A stretch of 64,000 nucleotides of DNA from Raffaelea ambrosiae (lineage: Eukaryota; Ascomycota; Sordariomycetes; Ophiostomatales; Ophiostomataceae): assembly GCA_002778195.1 (NCBI GenBank), contig PCDI01000004.1, forward strand, positions 72,074 to 136,073. Reading direction: 5' to 3'. The position numbers and the translations under genes were made by a program. The notes beneath the pieces are model-generated. The model saw only the letters and a list, made by a program, of their open reading frames with translations, ran no database searches and was not told the DNA's origin. This document shows, piece by piece, positions 9,410-21,000 of this stretch (positions within the stretch are counted from its first letter, which is position 1; the number at the start of each line of letters is the position of its first letter).

Positions 9410-12400
9410 ACCAACTACCATACCCCAACCACAACCAGATTCCATGACGATCCCACGAGTCACTGTTTACGACAATTCTAATTCGCTTCTCCACTGTACA
9501 TACACTTCACGCACCCGAGCACAGCAGTCTGGGCCTCGCAGTTCGGCTTTTCTTTTCCTTTGTTACGACAAATTTCGGGTATTGGGCTAAAATGGGTGAG
9601 CCCCTTGGGACTACAGGACGATTATCGGAATTGGGAGGCGTTTGCTTTGCTTTTTTTTTTTGCTTTTTGCTGCTTTGGCACAACATCATTTCACTTGTTG
9701 TAGCCTATTTCCTAAACGGGTGGCATTTCCTCCCACTATTTTATTTCGTCCACCAACTTTCTCGCATTTCTTTTGTTGTACATACTTTCCCTTTTTTGTC
9801 CTTCTTTTTCACACTATGTTTTTTGTCTAACCCGCATAGTTTGGAGACACACAGAGAAGAGAGAGAAAATTGTGCCAGTTACAAAATTGTACTCAAAAAA
9901 AATTTGATATCGCCATGATTTCAACTCATTTCACATGCATAGTGATTGACACAGTAACGATTTACTTCTGCCACCGCCATTGCCAAGCGGGGCAAGAAGA
10001 GGCGGTCGCCCACTATCGGCATTCATGGGACTGCCTTGGTCAAAATGAGGGGGGAGGGGGGACGGCACGAGATCTCACCACCCATGGTGTCTAGTTCTAT
10101 TCTGGCTGATCATCTGCCGGTCCAGGATAGCAGTTTGGGCATATGAAGTCACCATCTATGTGCTCCCGCTTTTCTATTAATGTCGCCATTCACGCACGGC
10201 GGGAACTCCGACGGGAACTCTTTTGTCGTGCATCCTTTCACGCCATGTGCTGAGCCAGATTGATCACGGCTCGCGGTATTAGAAGGAGGAAGACCTTTCT
10301 ACAGAAGTCAAAGGATGGGTCAATGTGACAAAGAGCGCTTTAAAAAAAGAAAGGTGTGATAGGGGCTGCATTCGGTGTGTGCAGGTGGCCAAGCAGTTTG
10401 CCCACCAATAAATCGTGGCGCCACATTGGGTTTTCTTTTTGCTGCTTGCTTCTTTGACAAGCGTGAGGGGCTGCACTCTAACATCTCACATGATTATAGA
10501 GATCAACCAGCCTATAACTCAAACTACCGCACACTTGATGGGATTGGTGGCACCGAGCAATATCAAAGGATGCAAGGGGCCACGAATGTGCGCAAAGATT
10601 CAACGTGAGGCAGCCAAGTCCAACAAATGATATCAGAGTCTCCACAAGCAAAGCATTTGATATATCCGGTAGTGCTGAGCCTGTCAGAGGGCGCAACAAA
10701 AATCATAAGAAAGGTTATACAGAAGAGGGGCAGTGAAAAGATGTATCCGCGGAAAACCATAGGAACCCATCCTAGCAAAGAGTTCGCTCTGGATTCCCTC
10801 AAACGAGCGGCATTTGAGTTTTTTCTTGCAACCGCGTATCTTGAAAAGCCATTCTATGAAGTCAATAGTCAATCAAAAGGCCAACACTCACCGTGATCCT
10901 CGTGCGAGAATCATGATTGGTGTCGGTAGACCGCGACGTTGCTTGATGAAGGGGAAAGAAGTAAAAAATTTGAAGGCCACAAAAAAAATCAACAAATATG
11001 AGACGCTTGTGCACCGCCACATCTCAGCGTGGGTCAACGTGAATGTGGCGTGCGACGATAAGAGCCTCGTGAATCTTATCGGTAGAGAACACTAGGCGAG
11101 TGAGTTGCTGGCGCCTTCCCCAGAACCATAAAATGTGCCTGAAATCAAGCTACAAAAGGAAGTGTTCTCTTAAGCCAAACATCACCGTACACTGCCATCT
11201 ATCATAGAATATTTACTCTGGCTTGTGGTAACTATCGCACTTTAATTGGCTTGCGAAAATAAACGAGTTTCAGTGTCGTCTTCGGATTCGAGCCAATGAG
11301 ACTTTTGTTTTACCCTAATAGAAAACAGTTATAACTATACATTATCCTCGCGTGATAGGCTTGACAATTCGCATAGGGAAGGTGCTCGGGGGGCAATGTT
11401 ACAGCCTGAGTCCTGCCACTCCCAATGATCTTGCGGTGATAAAAATCATATCTTCGTCTGGCATCCCAGGCATCTGTTTTACAGAACCATGAAACAATGC
11501 AGTGCTCAGTATTGGATGTTTTGGTCGTGGAACTTGTTAATTACTCTGTGAATCACAAATGAACAGAATGAAAAGCTTTACAGCTACTTGAATTGGAGGC
11601 AGCAAGAAGAAGAACAATAAAAAACCCACTTATTCATCTCAGTTTTTCGGTTAACTAATCGACACCTATCTCTGCACCACTCTCTTACACAGAGGCCGCC
11701 AGACACCCGACATCCAAGTATCTGGCTTCGCGTGTGCAAGATGTGACCCTGTAGCCGCCGTTGCTCAACTCCGTCTCGCCGTTACAAAATAAATATCTCA
11801 CCAGCCTCAGTTTTCCCAACCCGAAGCTTGCTCGAAGTTTGCTCGGAAGGCCCGGGACGTTGACGGCGAAGACTGGTCTGCGTGGCTTAACTCACCACCT
11901 CCAGGAGTGCGGCTTCATCAGATCAAAGGCAGCCACACGACTAACCTGATGACACAGCCGCACTTTGGTTAATCTTGATCAACGAGCGGAACATGTTCTT
12001 CTTTGCATCACAAGGCTGTCGTGTGGATGTCACAGAGCCCAAAGCCCTGGGCGGCAACTTTCTAAGGGGCGCCAGCCCGGTGTCTCAGTCTGGGATCACT
12101 ACAGCGGCAACTACAGAAGCAAGCAAACGATACCGAGGCAGTGACTGATGTTACCAAAGCCACAAAACCAACTAAATTCCAGGGTTACAGGCTCGGGATT
12201 GGGAACGCCTTTCTTGGTGTGGCTGTGGGAAAGGGCAACACCAGCGGTATTGGCCTCCATCTGGGAGACGTGCTCATAGGGTTTGCCAGCGTACCCTCAG
12301 AGAATACGTAGCAACGACATTTGCTATTGCTGTTGTTGATGATGCTGTCGTTGTCGTTGTTGTCGTTTAGTACTATTGTTTCAGCGTCGGTTGTCATATG

Positions 12401-13466
12401 ATACAACCAATTTGCATAATTTTTTTCCCGTGTGCCAATATTTAACGCGACTGTGAGGACTATTTGTTGAGCTCGAATTTAGGGGTTGTATTGCGAATTT
12501 TTTTTTAATATTTCGGCGCATCGCCTGAGACCACCCCGGAGAGTGTGCTAAGTTTAATTCAGAACTTCTCCTCATGTTGAAGCCGCCACATCCCATCTAA
12601 AGCCACAACCAAGTTGGGAAACTGTGTTGGGATGACTGCACAGGATTCAGGAAGTTCAGAAGTTGGACGTGGCAGGTGTGTGGATGTAGTCCGCAGGCCA
12701 AGAATCCCAGTTGATACTAAGTTCAAACAACCCCCCTGGGCCTTGTCTGCCCACAACTGCTATTACTTGTGTGCGGACTGGAGGTCTTTGCCTAATACCT
12801 TCAGCAGACAATCTCATCCAATACTTCATACTCGTACATGATGCTAGCTGGGCACGAGATGAATGCTCACAAGAGGAGGAACAACCCACAAAATTAGCGA
12901 GCTCCCTGCTAGTGTGTCCGCTCAATGGGACTATCGGGGTAGAGGGGGTAAAAGCCCGCAACCAACACGAAGACAAGATAGGATACCAGCCACGAGACCA
13001 CTTCTCGCCAACGCGGGCAATGCAACGGGGTGTTTTATGGGGATCCACCTCCGTTTTAGTTGTATGTTATACCGGGTGCCAAAGACCGAGCAAGCAAAGA
13101 GGCATAGTGCCGAACGAACAGCATAAGACGAGAAAGAGATACCTCTCGCCGGGGGGGGGTTCAGCTTGGCCGTCAGCTACCTTCGCCTATTGTGAGATCT
13201 TCACTTGGTCTCACACAATTATACACTTTGGCTGCTGTGCAGGTCACAAGGAGTGGTGGAAGTGGACAGGAAGGTCTCGTTTTGTCCAGGTTTTCCGTAA
13301 GGGGTCATGTGGTCACCGAGTCTCCTGAGTGCTGGGCAGGGGCGATATGCTGTGTGCTTGTGAGCGCGTGTGCGTGACTGCCAGTCTCAGATAAGGGTGT
13401 CAGGAAAGCCTTGCCGACGATGGTAGTCTCCATGGCTTGCACACGGCTGCACCCATTCATCTGCTA

Positions 13467-13474
13467 CACGTGGG
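13467..13474 (+). promoter_or_regulatory. CACGTGGG E-box upstream of the endopolyphosphatase gene
   Basis: CACGTGGG, the core bound by the bHLH phosphate regulators Pho4 (yeast) and NUC-1 (Neurospora), lies 1,043 bp upstream of the start codon. GGG 3' of the core is the flank of the stronger Pho4 type. Whether it works here is inference. Confidence 0.45.
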
Positions 13475-14020
13475 AGTTTGCTGCGAGCATATTGGTTGAG
13501 GCCATTTTTAGAGCCTCAGCACGTCCGATCTGTTGCACACCATAATGGGGACCCGCCACCACCGCCATTTGAGCAGGTGGTCGAAATGACTGGCTGTTGT
13601 TGAACTACTCAGCCTAGTCGCTAGTAAAGGGAGACATCATTTTTCGGGGAGCCAGTTTGTCTTGTTTGCTTGTCTTGTTGGTCCCCCGCCGGTCCGTCGC
13701 TTTTTTGTGGCCCTAATACTTTCGCCGCCGGGCGGGATGTGCTGCAATTTGGCGGAGGGGTTGTCCAGTCGTATGAGGGGCCAGCACAGGGAGGACGACA
13801 AGCCGGTTCAAATATAAGAGATCGTTCCCCGGTCTCAGCTTTCTGGAGATCTCCTGTGACTGCGATGCTTGCGTTGTGAGGTGTTGGAGATGCATGGTCG
13901 TTCCTGCCTCTTTTGAACCCGCTTCACCTTTCACATCGGATAGCAGCCCGGTGCGGCGTCAGCACTACGTCACAGAACTGGTGGACTGATTTCCCCCCCG
14001 GAATCCCCAGTTGGCGCCGA

Positions 14021-14036
14021 CCAATAGCTGCACGTG
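14021..14036 (+). promoter_or_regulatory. CCAAT box and CACGTG E-box of the endopolyphosphatase promoter
   Basis: CCAAT (14021-14025) is followed five bases later by CACGTG (14031-14036), 474 bp before the start codon. CACGTG is the Pho4/NUC-1 core site, and yeast PPN1/PHM5 belongs to the phosphate-starvation regulon, so the site fits the gene. Confidence 0.5.
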
Positions 14037-14509
14037 CTCCTTTTTGGAGCCTCCGCGCAGAAACGCCTTTGTCTCCGAACGCTGCTCAACAAAAGGATCC
14101 CAGACAAACGCGAGCATCAAATTTGTTCCGTGGCGCAGACCAAGAAGAGGGGATCAGACACGAGGGCAACTGAGGTCGTGCGTAAGGAAGCGCAGGCGGT
14201 CTGGTTACAATCGGCCGTTACAGCCCGTTTCCGATTTTTTTCGCCCCTCGTGAACCTTATTGCTCTTCATATTTATTTCCTCTCTGTCTTCATTTCCCTC
14301 CGTCCTTGGCAGCTCGAGTCCAAAAACAAAACCCCCTCAGTTCTGTCATGACATCCTCAGCCACAGCTTTCTCGTCTCCTCAGCATTAATTGGCGCCCTC
14401 TCTGGTCGATCTGGCCCCTGGGCGCTTCTCCACCAGTTCGGTTTATTATTGTTTTCTTTTCCTGGAACATTTTCATCACACACACACAACGCGACACAGT
14501 GCAACGGGC

Positions 14510-16925
14510 ATGTCGCCATTTCCATCCAGACGGCGCTGGCCATTGTGGCTCGCGCTGCTGTCGCTGCTCTGCACCAGAGCGATCGCAAGCCCTGTGGGCT
14601 TGTTGCCTTTTTGGCCCCAGCAGCAGCATGGCCAGTCTCAGAATGTGCTCACAGACAGCACGCCAACGCACGCGGCGGCCCCGCGGCGGCTGAATGGGAG
14701 GTTCCTGCATATCACAGGTGAGTTGTGTGGTCTCCCGAACGGGTTGCGACGTTTTGTGGCGCGTGTCATTTCGGTGTGTGTGCTTCCACCGCGGGCGAGG
14801 ATTTGCGACACCCACCAATCGCCTGCGAAGACATCACGCGATTCTGGCGCACACCCCGACATTTTCCCTCTTGTCTCTGTCTTTTTTTTCTGGTTGTGAT
14901 CTATCTGCAGAGCCGCGACAGGCTGTTAACATATTTCTTTTTCCCTTCTTCTCTGCAGATTTCCACCCCGATGAATTCTACAAAGTCCACGCATCCACAT
15001 CCGAGGATGCCGCCTGCCATCGCGGCAAAGGTCCGTCAGGCACCTACGGCGCCGAAACCTCCGACTGCGATACACCTTTTTCCCTGATCAATGCCACCTT
15101 CGACTGGATCGCCGAAAACATCCGCGACGACATTGATTTTGTTATCTGGACCGGCGACAATGCGCGCCACGACAGCGACGAGAAGATCCCGCGCTCCCCG
15201 GCCCAGGTCCAGGGCACCAACCAGTACATCGCCGACAAGTTTGTCGAGGTGTTCAACCCGTCTGGCAAGGGCCTTGAAGTTCCCGTCATTCCGACACTCG
15301 GCAACAACGACATCCTCCCTCACAATGTCCTCCCCCCAGGCCCCAACAAGTGGCTCAAGCGCTTCACCGAAATCTGGGCCCCGTTCATTCCCGAGGAGCA
15401 GCGCCATTCCTTTGAGTATGGCGGCTGGTTCTATGTCGAAGTGGTCCCCAACCACCTGGCGGTCTTCAGTCTGAACAGCTTGTACTTTTTTGACCGTAAT
15501 GCGGGCATTGACGACTGTGTCAACCCGACCGAGCCAGGCTTCAAGCAGCTTGAGTGGCTGCGCGTTCAGCTCCAGTTCATGCGCGAGCGTGGTGTCAAGG
15601 CCATCTTGATGAGCCATGTTCCACCAGCACGCACCGGCAGCAAGCAACTCTGGGACGAGACCTGCTGGCAAAAGTACACCCTCTGGCTGCGCCAGTACCG
15701 CGACGTTGTGATTACCGCCTTCTACGGCCACATGAACATCGACCACTTCCTCTTCCAAGACACAAAGGAGATCAACTACGCGCTCGTTGGCGCCGTGGAT
15801 GATAATGAGGATGAGGGCGACGAAGTGGGCCTCACGTTCGACGGGGACTACACCGAGCCGGAGACCGTCGATCGTGACCCCATGGAGGACGAGTTCAGCT
15901 TGGCCTCTGCATCCGACTACCTCCAGGAGCTCCGCTCTGGTTGGTCGAAACTGCCGAAGCCTCTGTCCCTTGACGGGGATGAGTCTGTGAGTGACGAGGA
16001 TCTTGATGAGGAATTTAGCGGTCCAGACGCTCTCAGCAAGAAGACGGACGACATAGATAGCGAGGGCAAAAACGGAAAGAAAGGAAAGAAGGGCAAAAAA
16101 GGAAAGGGTCCGAAGCTCTCGCGCAAGTGGTCTGAACGGTACCAAGTGTCTCTTGTAGGCCCCAGCATCGTTCCGAACTACCTTCCCACCCTACGCGTTG
16201 TGGAATACAATATATCCGGCCTGGAGGATACCCCAGTCTGGATCGACGGCCCGAGCAAAGTTCCTGTTCTTCCCGATGATGGATCTCTCCTCGACGAGGC
16301 GAAGAAGAAGAAAAAGAAGAAGAACAAGAAGAAGAAGGACCCCAACCTCATTGTTCCAGATGGCCCCGACAAAACGGCAGTTCCCGGCCCAGCATATTCG
16401 CCACAGCCATTAACGCTGCTCGGCTATACACAGTACTTTGCGAACCTCACATTCATCAACAACGACATGACAGCTGATGCCGTTGATGACGCGGGTGATG
16501 TGGAGAGCAGCAAGTGGCACGAGGGCAAGCACGGCGATAAGACGCCAAAGACAAAACCAGCCAAGCCACACAAGTTCAAGTTCGATGTCGAATACAGCAC
16601 CTTCACCGACAAGATCTACGGCTTGTCGGACCTGACTGTTAACAGCTTCTTGGAGATGGCGTATCGCATGGGACAAAAGACGGGCAGCATGTCGTTGGCA
16701 ACCTCTGACGATTTTGTCGAGGTCGATGAGGACGACGAGGACGAGTTTGCCGATGCAGACGACACAGGCGACCTCACGGAAGACTTGGGTGATGTCGACG
16801 AGGCCAAGAAGAAGAAGAAAAAGAAGAAGAAGAAGAAGAAGCAGAACAAGATCTGGCTGCATTTCCTGCAGCATGCTTTTGTGACTACCGTTGATCGCAA
16901 ACAGCTGAAGAAGATCAGCGGATAG
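14510..16925 (+). CDS. PPN1: Vacuolar endopolyphosphatase (Ppn1/Phm5 type)
   Basis: Metallophosphoesterase that cuts long inorganic polyphosphate chains internally; in yeast it is a vacuolar membrane protein. Exons 14510-14717 and 14959-16925 (724 aa); the GTGAGT...CTGCAG intron of 241 nt splits a GAT codon and restores HITDFHPDEFYK. The N-terminus has basic residues then a hydrophobic segment (about residues 8-26), fitting a signal anchor. Metal-binding motifs in order: DFHPD (residues 70-74), WTGDNARHD (near 135), TLGNND (near 182), MSHVPP (near 288) and YGHMNIDHF (near 326). The C-terminal family block YGLSDLTVNSFLEMAYR is present. Unusual are three lysine-rich runs (near residues 440-455, 517-530 and 685-700), each beside acidic sequence and encoded by AAG repeats. 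A longer frame through the intron from 14694 lacks the signal anchor and is rejected. Confidence 0.93.
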
Positions 16926-18081
16926 AAGGGCCAACGAGCGAGTGGACGCTCTTCCGTATCTGCAGCATTTTACTGGCGTCGTGCATTATATTAGCTACCA
17001 TTTGGCAACAACAAAACAACAACAGCATACTGGTGTCTTCACCAGGGGTTATATGCATTTTTGGGTTAAGGATTTTAAGTCGGGCCAACAAATTGGATAC
17101 CAAGGAGATTTTGACTGGAATTTGGTAAAGCAGGGAGTTCACGGCGTCACCATACACAGGCACTTTATTGTACATATCTTTGGCACCATTTTCACTTTCG
17201 CTTGCACACAGGCATACGTACATACCACGTCTTGGGTAGACAACTCGGGGGTTCCTTCAGTAAGGTGACACCAACCGTAGCATCATATTCGAAGCACCCA
17301 TTTTGGGGTGCCAATTCTACGAGTATTACTGGTTTCATGATCCCTCATCTGACGATCACCATTTGCTGCAACTTAAGCTTCCAGGGCTTGCTGGAGCAGT
17401 GGCTCATGCTCTTCTGTCCAGTGACACCCAAGCTGTAAGGTGGATTGACGCCCAATGAAGGACGCTGCAACACAAAGTGGAGCCTACGGCCCGGCGCGTG
17501 GAACTGGCAGGTTGTGAAAATGGGCCCTTGTATTGCAGTTCGCTCCTTCCGTGCCCTGCTGTTTCCGTCCCCTATTTTGTGCAGTCCTTTGGTGTGTCGA
17601 AACCCAGATCAGCCCTCTGGACTTTTATTGCCATTGCAAAGGAGCACCCCTGGCAAATCGTTTCCAGCCTATCTCGGCTTGCCACCAGCAAAAGGCGGTC
17701 GCAGACGAGAGCACCGTGGGATGATGGAGGCTGTGTCTGCAATGATAATGCCGGGCTCCCTGCATCTATTGGCTGCTGGTCGAGGACCTGGTCGCCTGGA
17801 AGGCCGCCAGCACAGCCTGCATATGCCGTGTTTCAAGCTGGGCTGACGGCCATTAGGCAACCTAGGCAACCCATTGCAGCCTGGAAATGCGATCCGCCCA
17901 GCCCCAGGATGGCCGGCGCTTATACTTATGAGGGTGGTCCCCGTCCCTCTGCCTGGCGGCTTGGTCACCGGATCTAGAGAGAAGGAGATTTGTGCGCAGA
18001 GAAAGTGCAGAGAATTGCGGCCTCTTGACAGCCGACCACAACTGGGCTCGTCTTGGCCGTGTTTGTTGCGCCTGATAGACT
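16926..18081. other. Intergenic region: endopolyphosphatase 3' flank and NLR promoter
   Basis: There is no supportable gene. The left part is AT-richer and probably 3' UTR; the right part (about 17,450-18,081) is GC-richer upstream DNA of the NLR gene. The overlapping frames of 130-165 codons here have no recognisable domain and are mutually overlapping, so they are not called. Confidence 0.6.
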
Positions 18082-21000
18082 ATGGATCCCCTATCCGTAA
18101 CGTCTGGTGTGGCTGGCATCATCACCCTGGCCGGTTCGGCCTACCAAGCCATCGCAACATACATTGGGCATGTCAAGAATGCCGCGGCCGAGGTTCAAAA
18201 CCTGGCGACAGAGGTCCGTAATCTCTACGGCATCTTGAGCAATTTGTCGCTGCTGGCCTCCTCTCTCGAGAAGGACCACTTGCCGACCACCTTGAAACAC
18301 TCCTATCTCAATGCCTGCCACAAGACGCTGTACAAAATCGACATCCGTGTGAACATGGCAGTGAGCGACTTCAAGGCCGGGAGCCGGCTGGACATGATCA
18401 AGCGCCGCCTTCGGTGGCCATTTTCAGTCGGCGAAACGCTGGAGCTTCTCGAGGAGATGACCCGCCACAAAGACAACATCAGCCTTGCCCTGTCGGCCGA
18501 CTCCGCGACACGTCTGATGGAAGTCCTCTCGGTGCAGAAGGAGCTTGGGTGCTCTGTCAACGGCATATCAGGGGCCGTCCAGGAGCTGCAAGAGGCTGTG
18601 GAGACCCGAATCGAAATCGAGGTCCGCACAGCCATCGACAAGAAGCGTCAGCAGGTCGTCAACTTTTTCCAGGCAGTCAATCCACAGCCCAAGTTCGAAA
18701 CCAGCATGGACCTTCGCCAGGACATGACAGGTCTGTGGCTGGTCGAGGGCACCAAGTTTCGGCAGTGGAAGACACAGCCCAACGCGCGGATCTGGCTCAG
18801 CGGCATCCCGGGGTCCGGTAAGACCGTTCTCTGTGGTGCCGTGATCCAGGATGTCCTGCAGCTGTCCAGCCCGACCACGGCGGCTGCCTTCTTCTTCTGC
18901 GACTACGCCGTGCCCGAAAGCCAGCTCCCTGTGCAGATTGTGGGCAGCTTGGCCGTGCAGCTGGCGCTGCAGAAACCTGAAGCGTTTGCCATTTTGGAGG
19001 AGCACTACCACGAGCTGCACCCACCGAGCGGCCTGGTCAAGTCGCCGCGGCTGGGCCGCCTGGTCGACCTCATCCGCGAACTCGCCGCCTGCTTTGACCA
19101 GGTATTCGTGGTCATCGACGCGCTGGACGAGTGTGGCAAAAACACTGTGGATGTCGCCGAGGCCCTCAAAGGCATAGCGGACCGCTGCTGCAACGTCAGC
19201 ATGGCCATGTTTAGCCGTGATGAAGAACACATCCGTCGGATTCTGGAAGACGACTTTTCCAACATTGAGATTGCCGCCAACCGAGACGACCTGTCGTTGT
19301 ATCTGGCCACGCAGATGGCCAAGAGACACAAGTTCAGCAGCATGCTATTACGGCAGCCCGACCTGTACAACGACATCCGGCAATCACTACTGGAAGGTGC
19401 CCAAGGAATGTGAGTTACTTTTTGTGCTGGGGGCGTTTTCCTTTGGGGGGCCTTTTTGTTCTGTTTGTTTGTTCCTCATTTGCTTACCACACAGAGTAGG
19501 TTTCGATGGGTAGCCTGCCAACTGGATTATCTGGAGTCCCTACCGAGCAATCGTCAGCGCAGAAAGGCGTTGACTAAATTGCCCCCCTCGCTATTCCAAA
19601 CTTACCAGCGCATCCTGGATGCAGCATTTGACGAGGATAGCAATGATGAAACCCGCGAGCTGATTCAAAGAACTCTTCACTGGATTGCTGTCAGTTCGCC
19701 TCCTCTCACCATTCCACAACTATGCGAGGCTGTCTCTCTACACGAAGACGAAGACGACCTGGATGAGGACGACATTGTGGATGAGTTTGAAATTGCTCAG
19801 GCTTGCAGCAGCCTGATCCGCAAAACGCACGACGGCAACGGATACGAATTCGCCCATTTCACTGTTCGCGAATTTCTCGAAACATTATCTACGTCTTCGC
19901 GTCTAGCACCATTTCGACTCGACTCTGAGTTGGCTACACAATCCCTTGCTGTTGCTTCACTCAGGTACCTCTTGTTGGACAAGTTTGGCTATATTAGACC
20001 GCCGTCCGATATATCAGACCTTGCTGAAGGCAGTGGCTCCTGCCCTTTCTACCAACACGCCATGTCCCGCTGGGTATTCTATGCCCAGAAGCATTTCACG
20101 AATCCCATCATTCTGTCCCTTGCTTCCCAGCTCTTTGATCCAGCCAAGACAGCTCATTTCCGCAACTTCGCCTCTGCTGTGGTCTTATACGTCCTTGGCC
20201 TACACACGTCTTCCGAGAAGACAAAGGTTCTTGATGTCAGTGCTAGCGACACGAGTACTCTTCACTTGGCTGCAGCCCTGGGGTTGAGAGACGTATGCGC
20301 GTCCTTGATCGACAATGGCTCAGACGTCGGCATACAGTCTCACCAACTCGGATTTCCACTGGATGCTGCTATCTCAGGGATGTGGAGCATGAGCTTGAAA
20401 TCATCGCTTCCTTTCCGATCAATCGATGGCTCCAGACGAACGGAAACCGTCAACCTGCTCTTGAACAATGGGGCATCCTGCACTGTGAAGTGGACGAAAA
20501 TTGACGAACTCTCACTGTTCAGCCCCTTGCATGAATTCCAGTGTCTGGGAGATGCCGGCCTTTGCACCAAGATCTTGAACCATACAATATTTGGACGAGA
20601 ATTTATAAGCAACTTTGCAGTTTGTCTTCTCAAAGAGTCTAAAGACAGTCAATTTGCAAAGAAGCTTGTGCAGAGCATATGCGGCCTTTCAGAAGGAGGT
20701 GTTTCTCTGACTGGACAGTTTAGAGAGCTGACCAAAGAGATCAAGAAGAAACAAATTGTTCGCCCAGTCGAATATTGTCGGATAGCGGCTGTGGAGGTTG
20801 GTCTTCAATCCTCGTCAACTGAGCTATCTGCAGATCTCCTTGTTGAGGCAACCGTGAAAGATGACATTGAGTCACTCCTGGCGCTTCTCAGCCTCCAACC
20901 AGAGCTGTGCCATGAAATACGCTTGGAACGGGGCAGAACACTCCTGCACCTGGCAGCCGAAAAGGGGTGCCTTAATTCTGCAAAAGTTCTTTTGGACAGC

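Larger units (their letters stand above)
9410..14509. other. Gene-free interval with an AT-richer core
   Basis: Bases 9410-9900 are the T-rich 3' flank of the preceding gene. From roughly 9,900 to 12,600 base composition is visibly more A/T-rich than the genes around it and reading frames are short and broken; I recognise no transposon domain, terminal repeat or RNA gene. A GTT/GTC-type trinucleotide stretch lies at about 12,320-12,370. A nine-G run is at 13,151-13,159. Bases 13,400-14,509 look like the upstream region and leader of the endopolyphosphatase gene, with CACGTG boxes and a CCAAT box annotated separately. Confidence 0.6.

Noticed and set aside
10620..10645. CCAACA followed by TGATATCAGAG, resembling a retrotransposon LTR end plus a primer-binding site
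   Set aside because: The TGGTATCAGAG primer site matches plant initiator tRNA ends rather than fungal ones, the match here has a mismatch, and no LTR partner or gag/pol remnant was found.
12711..13328. 205-codon plus-strand frame in the 9.4-14.5 kb gap
   Set aside because: Overlaps comparable frames on both strands, lacks any recognisable domain and has no splice or start context support.
14694..14958. Upstream in-frame extension of endopolyphosphatase exon 2
   Set aside because: It lies in the intron; the spliced form supplies the signal anchor and restores the conserved DFHPD context.
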